A stretch of 64,000 nucleotides of DNA from Dendrolimus kikuchii (lineage: Eukaryota > Arthropoda > Insecta > Lepidoptera > Lasiocampidae): NCBI GenBank assembly GCA_019925095.2, contig CM034412.1, forward strand, positions 558,001 to 622,000, given 5' to 3'. Positions 40,412 through 50,774 of this stretch are shown piece after piece; within the stretch, counting starts at the first letter, position 1; each line of letters opens with the position of its first letter. The notes beneath the pieces were generated by a model. It was not told where the DNA came from. It searched no databases and saw only the letters and a program-made list of their open reading frames with translations. The translations under genes were made by a program, and so were the position numbers.

Positions 40412-40712
40412 GTTTTTTATAATATCAGCCCACAAATGTCCCACTGCTGGGCTCGGGCTTCCCATTATAGGGGGAAAGGACAGTATACCCGCCACGCTTG
40501 TCCAAGGCGGCTTGGCGGGTTTAACATCGGTTATGTCGATGTGCAGGTTGCATCACGATGTTTTCCTTCACCGTTGTTAGCACGTGGTAATTGTAACAAT
40601 ATGCACATTAGACCAGAAAACTGACTAAGTGGTGCATGCGTTCCGGCCAGGATCAAACCCGCGCCCTTTGAGTTTGGGACGCGTACGCTAGCCATTACGC
40701 TACCACGACTTA
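40412..40712 (-). mobile_element. SINE-2, tRNA-derived
   Basis: The minus-strand head GTCGTGGTAGCGTAATGGCT (A-box-like) is followed by GCGGGTTTGATCC (B box), then a body ending in CCCAGCAGTGGGACATTTGT. About 300 bp. Confidence 0.8.
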
Positions 40713-41511
40713 TAAGTTGCGTATTAGTTACTGCTAATAAGTTTTTTAAATTAATTTAATTCTATTTTTCCCTTTATTCCAATTTAGAACAAAATATAAC
40801 TTATTAGTACTATCTAGTGGAATTTATAGATATATCGATTATAGCGCCATCTATCGGACAGGGTAAATGATATTTTGATATTTTATTCCAGAGAGGCTCA
40901 TATATTTTATATACAGTGTATTATCTATGATCGTAATTAGTACCTGTAAAACACAAATTTCCATCGTCCTTAAGTAAAAAATCGTCTTGTTCAGCATTAC
41001 AAAAACTAGATACAAAGCGAAATAGGCCATAAACCAAGTTATATCTATATAGAAATCTGCGAAGGCATTACCGCCGGTCCATTTCTCTTCGGTGATTGGA
41101 CCCGATCGCCTCCTGATTGGATATCGTCCCGGAGGAATTCAATCCTGGAAGCCTGCTTGGCTTGGTATAACGTGCCGCTTATAACATTACACGAACTGTT
41201 GATGGATTTTGGGAAATTCATCGGTACAATAGAAAGCGTTGACAGAACAGCGTCTACTAAATTAAAGTCTCGGCAAGTCTTGTTTTTTTTTTAAACCGAA
41301 CCAAAGTAATTTTATCGGGCAAATGACCTATTTATTCAAGCGATATAATCATCGTCCCTACGTCCACATTTTGGTGCTGAAACTCAAATAATAAAAATAC
41401 AACCGGCGGGATCAAGGGCGGTGGTTTCGATGAGAACCCCATACGTTCATGGGTTCTATAAGTTGTATACTTTAATTTTAGCCAAACTCGGCCTCGGGAC
41501 TTCGTTGAATT
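40713..41511. other. Interval without recognised repeat
   Basis: A moderately GC-rich part at 41065-41175 has no recognised frame. No family assigned. Confidence 0.35.
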
Positions 41512-41745
41512 TTTTTTTTATTGCTGGAGTTCAGCAGACAGGCAGACGGCCCACTTGATGGAAAGTGGTAACCATCGCCTATAGACATTTGCAACACCAA
41601 AGGTGCTACAAATGCGCTGCTGCTCTCTTAAGGGAGACTGGAACCTGGTCACTAATGCCGGAACACAACACAAGGTTGTTATGGCCAGGGCTGGTAGCCA
41701 TCCATTCGGACAAATGCCCTACCATACAGTTTAGGACAGATCCTT
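41512..41745 (-). mobile_element. PA330 retroposon with internal deletion
   Basis: TTTTTTTTATTGCTGGAGTTC start; the ACATACTTTAGACC block is missing after GTTATGGC, then CAGGGCTGGTAGCCATCC follows. Confidence 0.8.
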
Positions 41746-41896
41746 ACGACAAAGGTTCAGAGCCCTGAAGATCGACTTTAAAAAATCACCTATATAACTG
41801 AGAGGTCCAAAAAATTAATGATATGTAAGTAAATATCATTAATCAGAATCTTAAAAAAACGTATGATAATGTTATTTAATGACATTTTAATTAAAA

Positions 41897-42227
41897 CTAG
41901 TGGTCTCCCGTGGTCGAAATTCGACCATAATAATTAATGTCAAAGACTATACTTCTATAATCACAGATTTCGCCAAGGCTACACTGTTAATTTGGCTTGA
42001 ACAATAAACAAAAGAGTATATATGCGTGTGTGTATCAAATACATGGTAGTGTGTGTAATTTTTTTTTTTATTGATTTAATGTATTTTTTATGCATAATTT
42101 TGAAAAAAATATTAGGATTCGTCGCTTCTTCTCTATATAAACTATATGTGTGCGAAATTTCATCTCCGTTCGCGCAATTTTCGTATAAAGGGGTACAAAG
42201 TTTTTACTTCACGTATTAATATATAGA
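41897..42227 (-). mobile_element. Helitron, Hel-K
   Basis: CTAGTGGTCTCCCGTGGTCG with the GGTCGAAATTCGACC hairpin near the 3' end, and the 5' end TCTATATATTAATACG at 42227. Confidence 0.85.
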
Positions 42228-42530
42228 TAAAACAAAGTCGTGTTAGTTACACCATTTATAATTCAAGAACGGCTGGACGATTTTTTATGATTTTTGTGTT
42301 TTTGGAGTTGTCTTCGTCCGAAATAGGATAATTAGTATTAAAATCTTTATATATATAATTATTCTGTACGTATGTTGACAGTGAACTCATCCTAAACGGC
42401 TGGACCGATTTGAATGATTTTTTTTGTGTGTGTTCAAGTGGATTCGAGGATGGTTTAGATTTACAATTGGACCCAGTAGGTGGCGCTGCAATCGGGTTCT
42501 AAATTTTATTTCTTCAACACACACAACAAC
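42228..42530 (+). mobile_element. Hel-2 fused pair, second copy
   Basis: Follows Hel-K head to head, as at 13936/13937. The second Hel-2 start TCTTTATATATATAATT is at 42353. The CTAG end is lost and the sequence becomes ACACACACAACAACAC. Confidence 0.75.
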
Positions 42531-42814
42531 ACAAAGTTTTTGCTTCACATATTAATATATATATATATATAGAAATAAAGCTTTTTAAAGTGGTAAAAAT
42601 TGTGTTCACCTTTAATTTTTTAATTATAAAGTTGTAAATTCTGAAAAAAAATGGAGGTTATAGGAATTGAAATTACATAGAAAATTTGTTTAAATAAAAT
42701 CCGTGGAGTAGTTTTATGGCTAAATAAATAAAATACTGGACATCTATTACCTCTACAGTATTTATTGCACTTGCCCGATTTTATAATATTTCATTCCCTG
42801 TATTAATTAATTTT

Positions 42815-43085
42815 ATCCGTGCAGGAACGGAGAAAGAATACGATTTCCCGCGGCCTGGCGGCCTGTCGTAAGGGGCGACTAAACAACCCGCAGGCAGGTG
42901 GTAGGGTATTTGCTCGACTGGATGGCGACCACCCCTGGTCTAGAGTGACCGGGTTCTAGGCTCCTTTAAGAGAGCAGCAGCCCTTTTGTAGCACCTTTGG
43001 TGTTGCAAATGTCCATAGGCGATGGTAATCGCTTTCCATTAAGTGGGCCGTCTGCCTGTCTGCTGAACCCCTGCAATAAAAAAAA
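42815..43085 (+). mobile_element. PA330 retroposon with internal deletion
   Basis: TATCCGTGCAGGAACGGAGA to CCCTGCAATAAAAAAAAA. About 60 bp around the GTTGTGTTCCGGCATTAG block are absent. Confidence 0.82.
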
Positions 43086-43742
43086 AATATATATATATAT
43101 ATATATAAATTAAAATAAACATACAAAGATACAGCTTTTAAAGTGGTAAAAATTGGGTTCATGCTTTAATTTTTTAATTATTAAGTTGTAAATTCTGAAA
43201 AAATGTAAGTTAAAATTACATTAAAAAATCGTTTAACCAATTTCCGTGGAGTACTTCTATGGCTAAATAAATAAAATACTGGACGTTTATTACGTCTACA
43301 GTATTTATTATTCGACCGTTACGCACTTGCCCGATTTTATGGTATTTAATTCCGTATATTCAAAACCAAATAAAACTGTTATTACATTTTTTTATTGTTA
43401 ACATTTATCATTTTTTAAGAAAGGACGGGGCCCTAAAATATTGCTTTCCTGTAGCGATTTCCATCCAATAGCGATTCCTTAGTCGTTTACAAATGGATAA
43501 AGCGTTTCGGTTGGATCCAGCAGATTGCTCGCAGCGACATTTTACCGCCACTAAATCACAGATAAAGTGTGACAAATGGTAGTTTGGGAAACAGATGAAT
43601 CGCTTCTGATAAAAGTTGTGAAAACGGCACGTCGTTTGTTTAAATGGAATTTTAAGCCGTGTTTTTAGGTATTATAGTTTTTACACTATAGTTCAGACTT
43701 GTTTGCAACGGATTCAATGCTTGTGTTTACGATTCGTATTAA
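43086..43742. other. Interval without recognised repeat
   Basis: Begins with a short (TA)n. AAAGTGGTAAAAATTG with AAGTTGTAAATTCTGAAAAA occurs at 42588 and again at 43140, so a local AT-rich duplication is present. Confidence 0.4.
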
Positions 43743-44502
43743 TCTATACTAATATCATAAAGCTGAAGAGTTTGTTTGTTTAAACGCGCTAATCTCAGGA
43801 ACCGCTTGACCGATTTGAAAAATTCTTTCAGTGTTGAATAGTACATTTATCGAGAAAGGCTATAGGCTATATTGTATTTTCAAAAAAATTTGAGATCCTT
43901 ACTAAAAGTCCAATAATGTAACCCAAGGTGTAAAAAATGACCCGAAAAAATCCTTACACGGCGTGCGCTGCGAAAACTATTGATTATAGAACAAAACGAT
44001 GTACTACCACTTTGCGGAACATATAATTGCCTACAAAAAATATCGCGTAACCATATGTCTAACTATTGTAGTTATCTCACAATAAGAGTTTTCTTTTATT
44101 TTTTTAAATAATTAAAATGCCGTCGCTTCAAAACCTTGGTATTAATTCTTATCAAAATAAATTACTCCATATTCAAGACGAATTCAATACCTTTCTGGAA
44201 CTTTTATTGAATTATTCAATTCGGACGTTTCATTCAAAAGATATCGCGATATTTAAAATGTAAGTATTAGTGTTGTAGCCAAATATACTAATATATTGTT
44301 TGATTGAACGCGCTAATCTCAGGAACTATTGGTCTGATTTGAAAAATTCTTTCAATGTTGGATAGCCCATTTATCGAGGAAGGCTATAGGCTATACATCA
44401 TCACGCTAAGACCAATAGGAGCGGAGCACCAATGAAGAATGTTTCAAAATCGGAGGGTTTTGAAAGCAAATTCCACGCGGACGACGTCGCGGGCACAGCA
44501 AG
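43743..44502 (+). mobile_element. Long Hel-1 Helitron, second copy
   Basis: TCTATACTAATATCATAAAG to GGGCACAGCAAG, the terminal CTAG mutated to CAAG. Same interior as 26823-27576. Confidence 0.82.
44118..44270 (+). pseudogene. Helitron-borne exon-like ORF, copy 2, broken
   Basis: Compared with the copy at 27199 it lacks 15 bp (in frame) after the fifth codon and has two extra bases in the FLELF region, which shifts the frame. The downstream AATGTAAGTATTAG donor-like sequence is unchanged. Confidence 0.5.
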
Positions 44503-44579
44503 TGTTTTAATAAGCAGCATTTAGTGTACATTACACGCATAACGAGGGAAAATTACTATTAGTTAGTTTTTAAGTTTTG

Positions 44580-44756
44580 GGCGAAGGGGAAGACCCAAGA
44601 AATGTTGGCTTGACGTTGTGAAGGATGCCATGCGTACCAATGGTCTCAAACGGGGGATGCGGAAGACCGCGCGAAGTGGAGTAGAAAAAGTAGGAAAGCG
44701 GACCCTGAGCGTCGGAGTCAACGCTCCGAACGCAACCGGGATTTAACGCTCAGATG
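44580..44756 (+). mobile_element. RTE-D LINE 3' end
   Basis: GRPKKCWLDVVKDAMRTNGL then frameshifted, ending ACGCTCAGATG. A perfect 15-bp TSD AGTTTTTAAGTTTTG flanks it at 44565-44579 and 44757-44771. Confidence 0.88.
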
Positions 44757-44791
44757 AGTTTTTAAGTTTTGCGGAGTACACATAACTAAAA

Positions 44792-44887
44792 CTACGTTTT
44801 AACGGCGTGATCATGACTACTGAAAAGTGGTCAAAACATCGAAATAAAAAACAAATAAAAGGACCCGCTTAAAACCGTTAAAAGTAG
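44792..44887 (+). mobile_element. Penelope-like element, ~95-bp minimal copy
   Basis: ACTACGTTTTAACGG, then GTGATCATGACTACTGAAAA, CAAAACATCGAAATAAA, and CCGTTAAAAGTAGT. Even this tiny copy keeps inverted tails on both sides. Confidence 0.72.
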
Positions 44888-44976
44888 TAATGATTCCCGT
44901 CCAGGATTCGAGTTTGCGTCCTTTTAAAATCAAGTTTAAGATTAGATTGCGTTAATTCCTAACTGCTACCACGCCT
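44888..44976 (-). mobile_element. SINE-4 head, tRNA-derived
   Basis: Minus-strand GGCGTGGTAGCAGTTAGGAA (A-box-like) and AACTCGAATCCTGG (B box). Only the tRNA-like head is visible. Confidence 0.55.
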
Positions 44977-45103
44977 TTTTTTTTTAAACAACTGATATGA
45001 ATCGTTGCTTGTATAACAAAATCAATGAAGATTTAGAAATTTATCCACTCACCAAATATAAAGTAAGGAACAAGGTCTATAAATTTTTACTCTCGCTTAA
45101 GTT

Positions 45104-45310
45104 TTTTATTTTTTTTTATTGCAGGAGATCAGCAGACATGCAGACGAGCCACTGGCTGGAAAGCGGTTACCATCACCTATGGACATTTGCAACACCAAAG
45201 GTGCTACAAATGCGCTGCTGCTCTCTTAAGGGCGACTGGAACCTGGTCACTAATGCCGGAACACAACGCAAGGTTGTTATGGCGGCATACTCTAGACCAG
45301 GGGTAGATGA
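45104..45310 (-). mobile_element. PA330 retroposon, 5'-truncated
   Basis: TTTTTTATTGCAGGAGATCA to CTCTAGACCAGGGGTAGA. Confidence 0.82.
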
Positions 45311-45368
45311 TTGACTCATTTTACAGCTCATTATACCTAGTTTGAGAGTCAGAGACAACTTAACACTC

Positions 45369-45535
45369 TGTTTTTTTTTTTTTATTGCAGGAGTTCAGCA
45401 GACAGGCAGACGGGCCACTGGATGGAAAGCGGTTACCACCGCCTATGGACATTTGCAACACCAAAGGTGCTACAAATGCGCTGATGCTCTCTTAAAGGAG
45501 ACTAGAACCTGGTCACTAATGCCGGAGCACAACAA
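45369..45535 (-). mobile_element. PA330 retroposon, strongly 5'-truncated
   Basis: TTTTTATTGCAGGAGTTCAG to ATGCCGGAGCACAAC, followed by a (CAA)n run. Confidence 0.8.
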
Positions 45536-45639
45536 ATACAACAACAACAATACTGTATAGTGTTTTTAGCCTCTAAAATATGTTTAATTCTTGTATTTTT
45601 TGTACTTTGTTTTTCTTATAGGCTTAATAAAGATATGTT

Positions 45640-45752
45640 ACATACATACATACATAACTTCACGCCAGTTCCCTTACGGGGTAGGCACGAACAACAGAGC
45701 GCCATTCAGGCTTATTCTTACACACCTCACTTGCTTCTTTGACATTCATATG
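45640..45752 (-). mobile_element. RTE-A LINE, 113-bp 3' end
   Basis: 13-bp TSD ATAAAGATATGTT at 45627-45639 and 45753-45765. Confidence 0.9.
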
Positions 45753-45827
45753 ATAAAGATATGTTGTATTTTGTAAATTTAAAAAAACTTAATTTTATTT
45801 TTTAATGACAAATGCCACATAATGACA

Positions 45828-45911
45828 TACATACATACATACATAACTTCACGCCAGTTCCCTTGCGGGGTAGGCACGAACAACAGAGTGCCATTTAGGC
45901 TTATTCTTACA
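45828..45911 (-). mobile_element. RTE-A LINE, 84-bp 3' end
   Basis: 12-bp TSD CACATAATGACA at 45816-45827 and 45912-45923. Only about 20 codons of ORF2 and the tail remain. Confidence 0.9.
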
Positions 45912-46044
45912 CACATAATGACAATGAGTAAAAATGTATTTCAAAAACACAAGCATTTAAATTTTATATGCAAACATAAACGTAGACATAATAAAACTAC
46001 GTTTTAACGGTTTTAAGTCAAGTTTTTGTTATTTCGACTGTTAA

Positions 46045-46395
46045 GGCCAAAGCTTTACCGCGTAAAAAAAAACAAATTGTCATTGACAGTGACGTCTTAC
46101 TTTAATGTCTTTTGGCGTTTCCCGCCCTCTCTTCTTTCCGCGCCCGCGCTGAGATTACTTCCCGCTGCTCGCTCCCGCAAGTTAAAAGAATATTATAAAT
46201 AATAACTAAAAGTGCCTTTCCGTGCTCCAATCACTGTGTTTGTCATTGTATGTGGCTAAATTCATCTAGTAAGAAAAACGAACACGGGCCGGGCCAAGAA
46301 GCCAAGAAGTCAAGAAGATCGCAGCAACATAAACCAAGTAAGGCAAACACGCTTTTCCCAAACCAGTACCTACAGTCCACCCCGTTTTTTATACC
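46045..46395 (+). other. Unassigned segment inside the Penelope copy
   Basis: GC-rich TTCCCGCCCTCTCTTCTTTC and CGCGCCCGCGCTGAG at 46118-46152, then a frame from ATG at 46250 with basic, Gln/Ser-rich residues (NEHGPGQEAKKSRRSQQHKP). It may be 5' UTR and N-terminal coding of an element, or captured DNA. Not recognised. Confidence 0.35.
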
Positions 46396-46689
46396 ACCGA
46401 CGTTTCGGTCACTTTTCAGTGGCCGTAATCACGGAAGACGAAGCTGACAAGTGTCAATGAGTATTGTTAAACTTTTATTTAGCCTACCGCCAACTTGTTA
46501 ATTTTAATTATTTAGTTTTAATTTTGTTTATGGTTATTATTTACTCTATGGGAACCTAATCTAATTTACCACCGCTTAGCAATATGTTATGACTTGAAGA
46601 GAAGAAGCGGCGCAAGAAACTCTTCAGCAAACATGCCTAGGTCTATTAATTTTATATAATATTAAAATGGGTGGAAGGAAAAATAAAAG

Positions 46690-46849
46690 TAATTATCAGT
46701 CAAGTTGGTTTGTGTTCCGTTGTACGCAGAAAGAGCTCACAGTGTCTTGAGGTCTGGCAGTTGGTTTCTGCTGGGTTTGGGTCTTAATAGTTTTGATGAT
46801 CAGATCCCAAACAGGTGGTACTTGCCAACCATCTTCTCTATTGAACCTT
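46690..46849 (-). pseudogene. Penelope GIY-YIG C-terminal remnant
   Basis: FNREDGWQVPPVWDLIIKTI then KTQTQQKPTARPQDTVSSF to NTNQLD and a stop. About 50 residues, nearly identical to 10413-10712, cut at its N-terminal side by the inverted tail. Confidence 0.8.
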
Positions 46850-46915
46850 GAAACCGTTAAAACGTAGTTTTATTATGTATACAAGTCGCGAAATCTTAAG
46901 AAAATATTGTAAACG

Positions 46916-47277
46916 TAAACATTTGCATATTTTATATAAAATCTATAATAATAAAATATAAAAGAATGATACATAAAATGTCCAAAAAAGTATTTTTATA
47001 ACCAACACTGCGTGGAGGTTATGTTACGCCGTCATTTTACGACGTCGCGTAAAACCGGTTGAATGTATCGGTTCGAGTAACACACGTCTAATGGTCGGGT
47101 TATACCGGTTTAAATGTAATTTTATTATGGTTGCCCTATTTTACAGTCATTTTTATACGTTTCTAATAGAGGATGGTTTATGGTAGGGTTGTTTAATAGC
47201 TGGTGGTTAATGATAAAGCTTCGCTACAGTTAACTATAGCTATATTATTTGTGTGTTTGTATGCTGGTTTGTTTTGT
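46916..47277. other. Interval without recognised repeat
   Basis: Contains AAAACCGGTTGAATG at 47052 and TACCGGTTTAAATG at 47105; no family assigned. Confidence 0.35.
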
Positions 47278-47868
47278 TGAAGTGATACTTCTATATAGAC
47301 GGTCTTACAGCGTCACGGCCGCGTGTTGTAATACTTACATTTTTAAACTCGTGATATCTTTTGAATGGAATGTCCGAATTGAATAATTCAAAAAGTTGTA
47401 TAAAGGTATTGAAGCAGTCTTGAATATCAAGTAATTTATTTTGATAAGAATGAATACCAAGATACAAATAAAGAGCCTTTTCTAGCGGCGGCATATTAAT
47501 TCTTTTTTTTAAATAAAAGAATACTTATTGTGGCATAACTATAATAGTCAGACATATGCTGTCGCGATACTTTTTGTAAATAATGATGTGTTCTGCAAAG
47601 TCGTAGTACATTATTTAATTCTATCATCAATAGTTTTCGCAGCGCACGCAATTTTAGGTATTTTTTTTACACCTTAGATTACATTATTGGAGTTTTAGTA
47701 AGGATCCCTATTTTTTTTGTAAATATAATATAGCCTATGTCACCCGAGGATAGTGTAGCTTCCCAACAGTGAAAGAATTTTTCAAATCAGTTCTGTAGTT
47801 TCGGAGCCTCTTCAATGCAAACAAACAATCAAATCTTTCCTCTTTATAATATTAGTTTAGATATTCAT
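47278..47868 (-). mobile_element. Long Helitron related to Hel-1/Hel-3, older copy
   Basis: Minus-strand start TCTAAACTAATATTATAAAG (Hel-3-like), then the same interior as the long Hel-1 copies, including CTGCGAAAACTATTGATGAT and the exon-like block. The 3' end is not clear. Confidence 0.65.
47291..47494 (-). pseudogene. Helitron-borne exon-like ORF, copy 3
   Basis: MPPLEKALYLYLGIHSYQNK, then LLDIQDCFNTFIQLFELF and IPFKRYHEFKN. About 75-80% identical to the other copies. AATGTAAGTATTAC follows the conserved block. The long divergence with a retained frame up to the donor motif is notable. Confidence 0.5.
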
Positions 47869-48394
47869 ATATATTTATTATAAAATTAACTAGATATTTG
47901 CATATTATATAAAGCGCAAGATTTTGCGCTGGAAGTTGTTTAATAAAATTGGGAGCTGGGTTGCCTAAACCTAAAATCGCGTTCTGTGGATTGGAAAGTG
48001 CGTTCCGAGCCGCCATTATTATTACCACGACCTTGGATATGAACTGAATTTTATGATAGTTTAGATATTATGAGCTGTATATACTTACAAATTCAAAAAT
48101 AATCAACTTTGCCGGTTCAAAAATGTTGGGGATTTTGATAGTCGCTTCAGTTGCTTAGAGATCAATAAATTTAGAAATTGCTAAAAATAAAAAATAATGA
48201 CTCGCTGTGAATTATTTTGTTCAGTGCTTATAGTCGTGTAGATTATCACTAAACAGGACTTGAGAATTGAAATTTGAATTTGAAAAGCTTCAAAATACTT
48301 TTAACAGAATTTACTTGAAAAAGGCTTTACAGTCAAACGTCTTTCATTATCATTAGATCTTCTTTGACTTGATTTTTTTTCATTTATATTAGAA
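47869..48394. other. Interval without recognised feature
   Basis: Nothing recognised. Confidence 0.35.
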
Positions 48395-48600
48395 ATGTGC
48401 TTCAAATTTAAATTCAAAAGTATTTATTCTAAATAAATTCCACTGGAGAACACTTGAAGGTCATACATATAAGTTACAATTTAATTTTACTTTCTATTCT
48501 ATGTACACCGCTTAGCAACGTGTTGATGCTGTTAAGGAAGAGAAGCGACAAGAAACTCCCCAGCAACACGTCTAGCTAAAAAATGTTCTTCTTTATATTT
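48395..48600 (-). mobile_element. LINE 3' UTR-like repeat with TTTGAATTT tail
   Basis: CTTCAAATTTAAATTCAAAAG at the left edge is a (TTTGAA)n-like tail on the minus strand, as at 6735. The body has CACCGCTTAGCAACGTGTTG and AAGAAACTCCCCAGC. Confidence 0.5.
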
Positions 48601-48848
48601 CTTATTATGTTTATATCTCAAGTTCTTTTTTTATAAGTTTTATACAGAAGTATGTTACAGAATTAATTTTGAAGAATTAATGGAGTTGTGGCAAACAGTG
48701 CATACTCTAGAAGACAAAGACATCATAAAAGGAAAGAAAAATATTATTATAGTTATAATAATGACAAGACATACTAAAATTTTATACTGCAACATATCTC
48801 CATAAATTCCTTACAAGCTTGGCAAGATAATAACGTTATACAAAATAT

Positions 48849-49502
48849 TGTTACGACCTAGACGACGACAAAGACAAATTCACACCTGCATACCTGTAGA
48901 ATACAGACCTGCATAAAGACGAGCTTGCATGACAAGAGTTATGAATGTCAAAGAGGCAAGTGAGGTGTGTAAGAATAAGCCTAAATGGCACTCTGTTGTT
49001 CGTGCCTACCCCGCAAGAGAACTGGCGTGAAGTTATGTATGTATGTATACCTGTAGAAACACATTTTATTACCTTTCGGCATTTAGACGTCTTTTGTTTA
49101 CTTTGTGTTTAAAATTTGTGATTAGAGAACAGCCCATTGTGTATTGTAATCTTTTATGGCACTCATTAGCCAGGTGGGTCGGATTTAAATTACAAACTGA
49201 TTCTAGGAAATTCGGTCCATGCGGCCAGGCAGACATATTGCATCTGTGCAGTATAAAGCAATGTCCCGATTGAGGGACGAGGCAGTCGAGCGATAACCAC
49301 CAGCGAAGCGAGACTTGTGTACATTCGGTAATCTATTTAGTGACGGACTTTGCGCGTGTTATTGAATTACGATCTTCTGCATTACGTTTGGATTTGTTGC
49401 GTTCGGTTATAATTGTACCTGTGTTATACGTGTTTGTATAGTTCTAATAAACTCTATAATAATTCCAACGGCATTTTAATTCGAGTCCTGCAACTCGTAA
49501 CA
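48849..49502 (+). mobile_element. Solo LTR, split by RTE-A
   Basis: TGTTACGA at the start and TCGTAACA at the end form the short inverted termini usual for LTRs. AAATAT flanks both sides, consistent with a 4-6 bp TSD. AATAAACTCTATAATA near 49448 is a polyadenylation-type motif. Without the RTE-A insertion (48902-49058) the LTR is about 497 bp. No internal coding region adjoins it. Confidence 0.85.
48902..49046 (+). mobile_element. RTE-A LINE inside the LTR
   Basis: 12-bp TSD ATACCTGTAGAA at 48890-48901 and 49047-49058. The first 16 bp (TACAGACCTGCATAAA) are not RTE-A and resemble the nearby target sequence ACACCTGCATA, suggesting template switching at the 5' junction. Confidence 0.9.
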
Positions 49503-49563
49503 AAATATTAATTTATATATCATATATTTAAGTGCATTATATATTGTATGCGCTATTTATTTA

Positions 49564-50338
49564 TCTATACTAATATTATAAAGCTGAAGAGTTTGTTTGT
49601 TTATTTAAACGCGCTAATCCCAGGAACCGCGGGTCCGATTTGAAAAATTCTTTCAGTGTTGAATAGTAAATTTATCGAGGAAGGGTATAGGCTATATTGT
49701 ATTTTCAAAAAATTAGGGATCCTTACTAAAAGTCTAATAATGTCACCCAAGGTGTAAAAAAATGGCCCGAAAAAATCCTTACACGGCGTGCGCTGCGAAA
49801 ACTATTGATTATAGAACAAAACAATGTAGTACCATTTTGCAGAACATATAATTGTCTACAAAATATATCCCATAACCATATGTCTAACTATTGTAGTTAT
49901 CACACAATAAGTGTTTTCTTTTAATTTTTTAAATAATTAAAATGCCGTCGGTTCGAAAACTCTTTATTTTGTACCTTGGTATTAATCCTTATCAAAATAA
50001 ATTACTCCATATTCAAGACGAATTCAATACCTTTCTAGAACTTTTCGAATTATTCAATTCGAACGTTTCATTCAAAAGATATCGCGATATTTTAAATGTA
50101 AGTATTAATGTTGCAGCCAAATATACTAATATTGTTTGATTGAACGCGCTAATCTCAGGAACTACTGGTCTGATTTGAAAAATTCTTTCAGTGTTGGATA
50201 GCCCATTTATCGAGAAAGGCTATAGACTATATATCATCACGCTAAGACAAATAGGAGCGGAGCCGCAATGAAAAATATTTCAAAATCGGGGGGCTTTGAA
50301 AATAAATTCCACGCGGACGGCGTCGCGGGCACAGCTAG
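49564..50338 (+). mobile_element. Long Hel-1 Helitron, best-preserved exon-carrying copy
   Basis: TCTATACTAATATTATAAAG to GGGCACAGCTAG, flanked by A and T. Interior as in 26823-27576. Confidence 0.87.
49942..50139 (+). pseudogene. Helitron-borne exon-like ORF, copy 4
   Basis: MPSVRKLFILYLGINPYQNK, LLHIQDEFNTFLELFELF, SFKRYRDILN and then VSINVAAKYTNIV through the donor-like GTAAGTATT. The coding block probably ends at the AAT|GTAAGT junction, as that is where all copies agree. No family recognised. Upstream there is no AG acceptor close to the ATG, so it looks like a first coding exon with 5' UTR. Confidence 0.5.
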
Positions 50339-50774
50339 TTCGCTTATATAATACTAATAGGCCGCTTTTAACCGGCTTCACTCAGAGAGCTAGGAGCTCG
50401 TTCCATCTATTTCGTTAATCTTAGACAACACGTATAAAATTACGTAACAGATAAGAAAAATTCCTTGATCAAAATTGCAGCAAGGGCCAATCTACGTCAG
50501 AAATCTCGGTCAAAGATTACCCAACTGCGCAGGAGTGCGGCGTGACGTCATACTGTATGTTTCACTATCACAGTACGTGATAAGATTCGTGCTGCTCGCA
50601 CCAGGTGGCTGATATCTCAGCAAGTGGAGACTCATGTCGGAATGACCTGATAGTACACGTGTTTGGCTTAGTTTGTTTACTATAGATTCCTTTATAGTTG
50701 GTGAACTGCTACGCATTTACCGCTTTTTTTTTGGCCCGTTGAAATATTAATAACCAAAAAGGTGTACGACATTT

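Larger units (their letters stand above)
45986..46915 (-). mobile_element. Penelope-like element with an extra internal segment
   Basis: Inverted edges ACTACGTTTTAACGG (45994) and CCGTTAAAACGTAGT (46857), the 3' UTR end at 46398-46440 and a GIY-YIG remnant at 46690-46849. The left arm is followed by a segment (46045-46395) absent from other copies. The right edge runs into TGTATACAAGTCGCGAAATC. Confidence 0.75.

Noticed and set aside
49043..49273. 76-codon frame as a gene
   Set aside because: Lies within the solo LTR, which also explains the similar sequence at 600-820.
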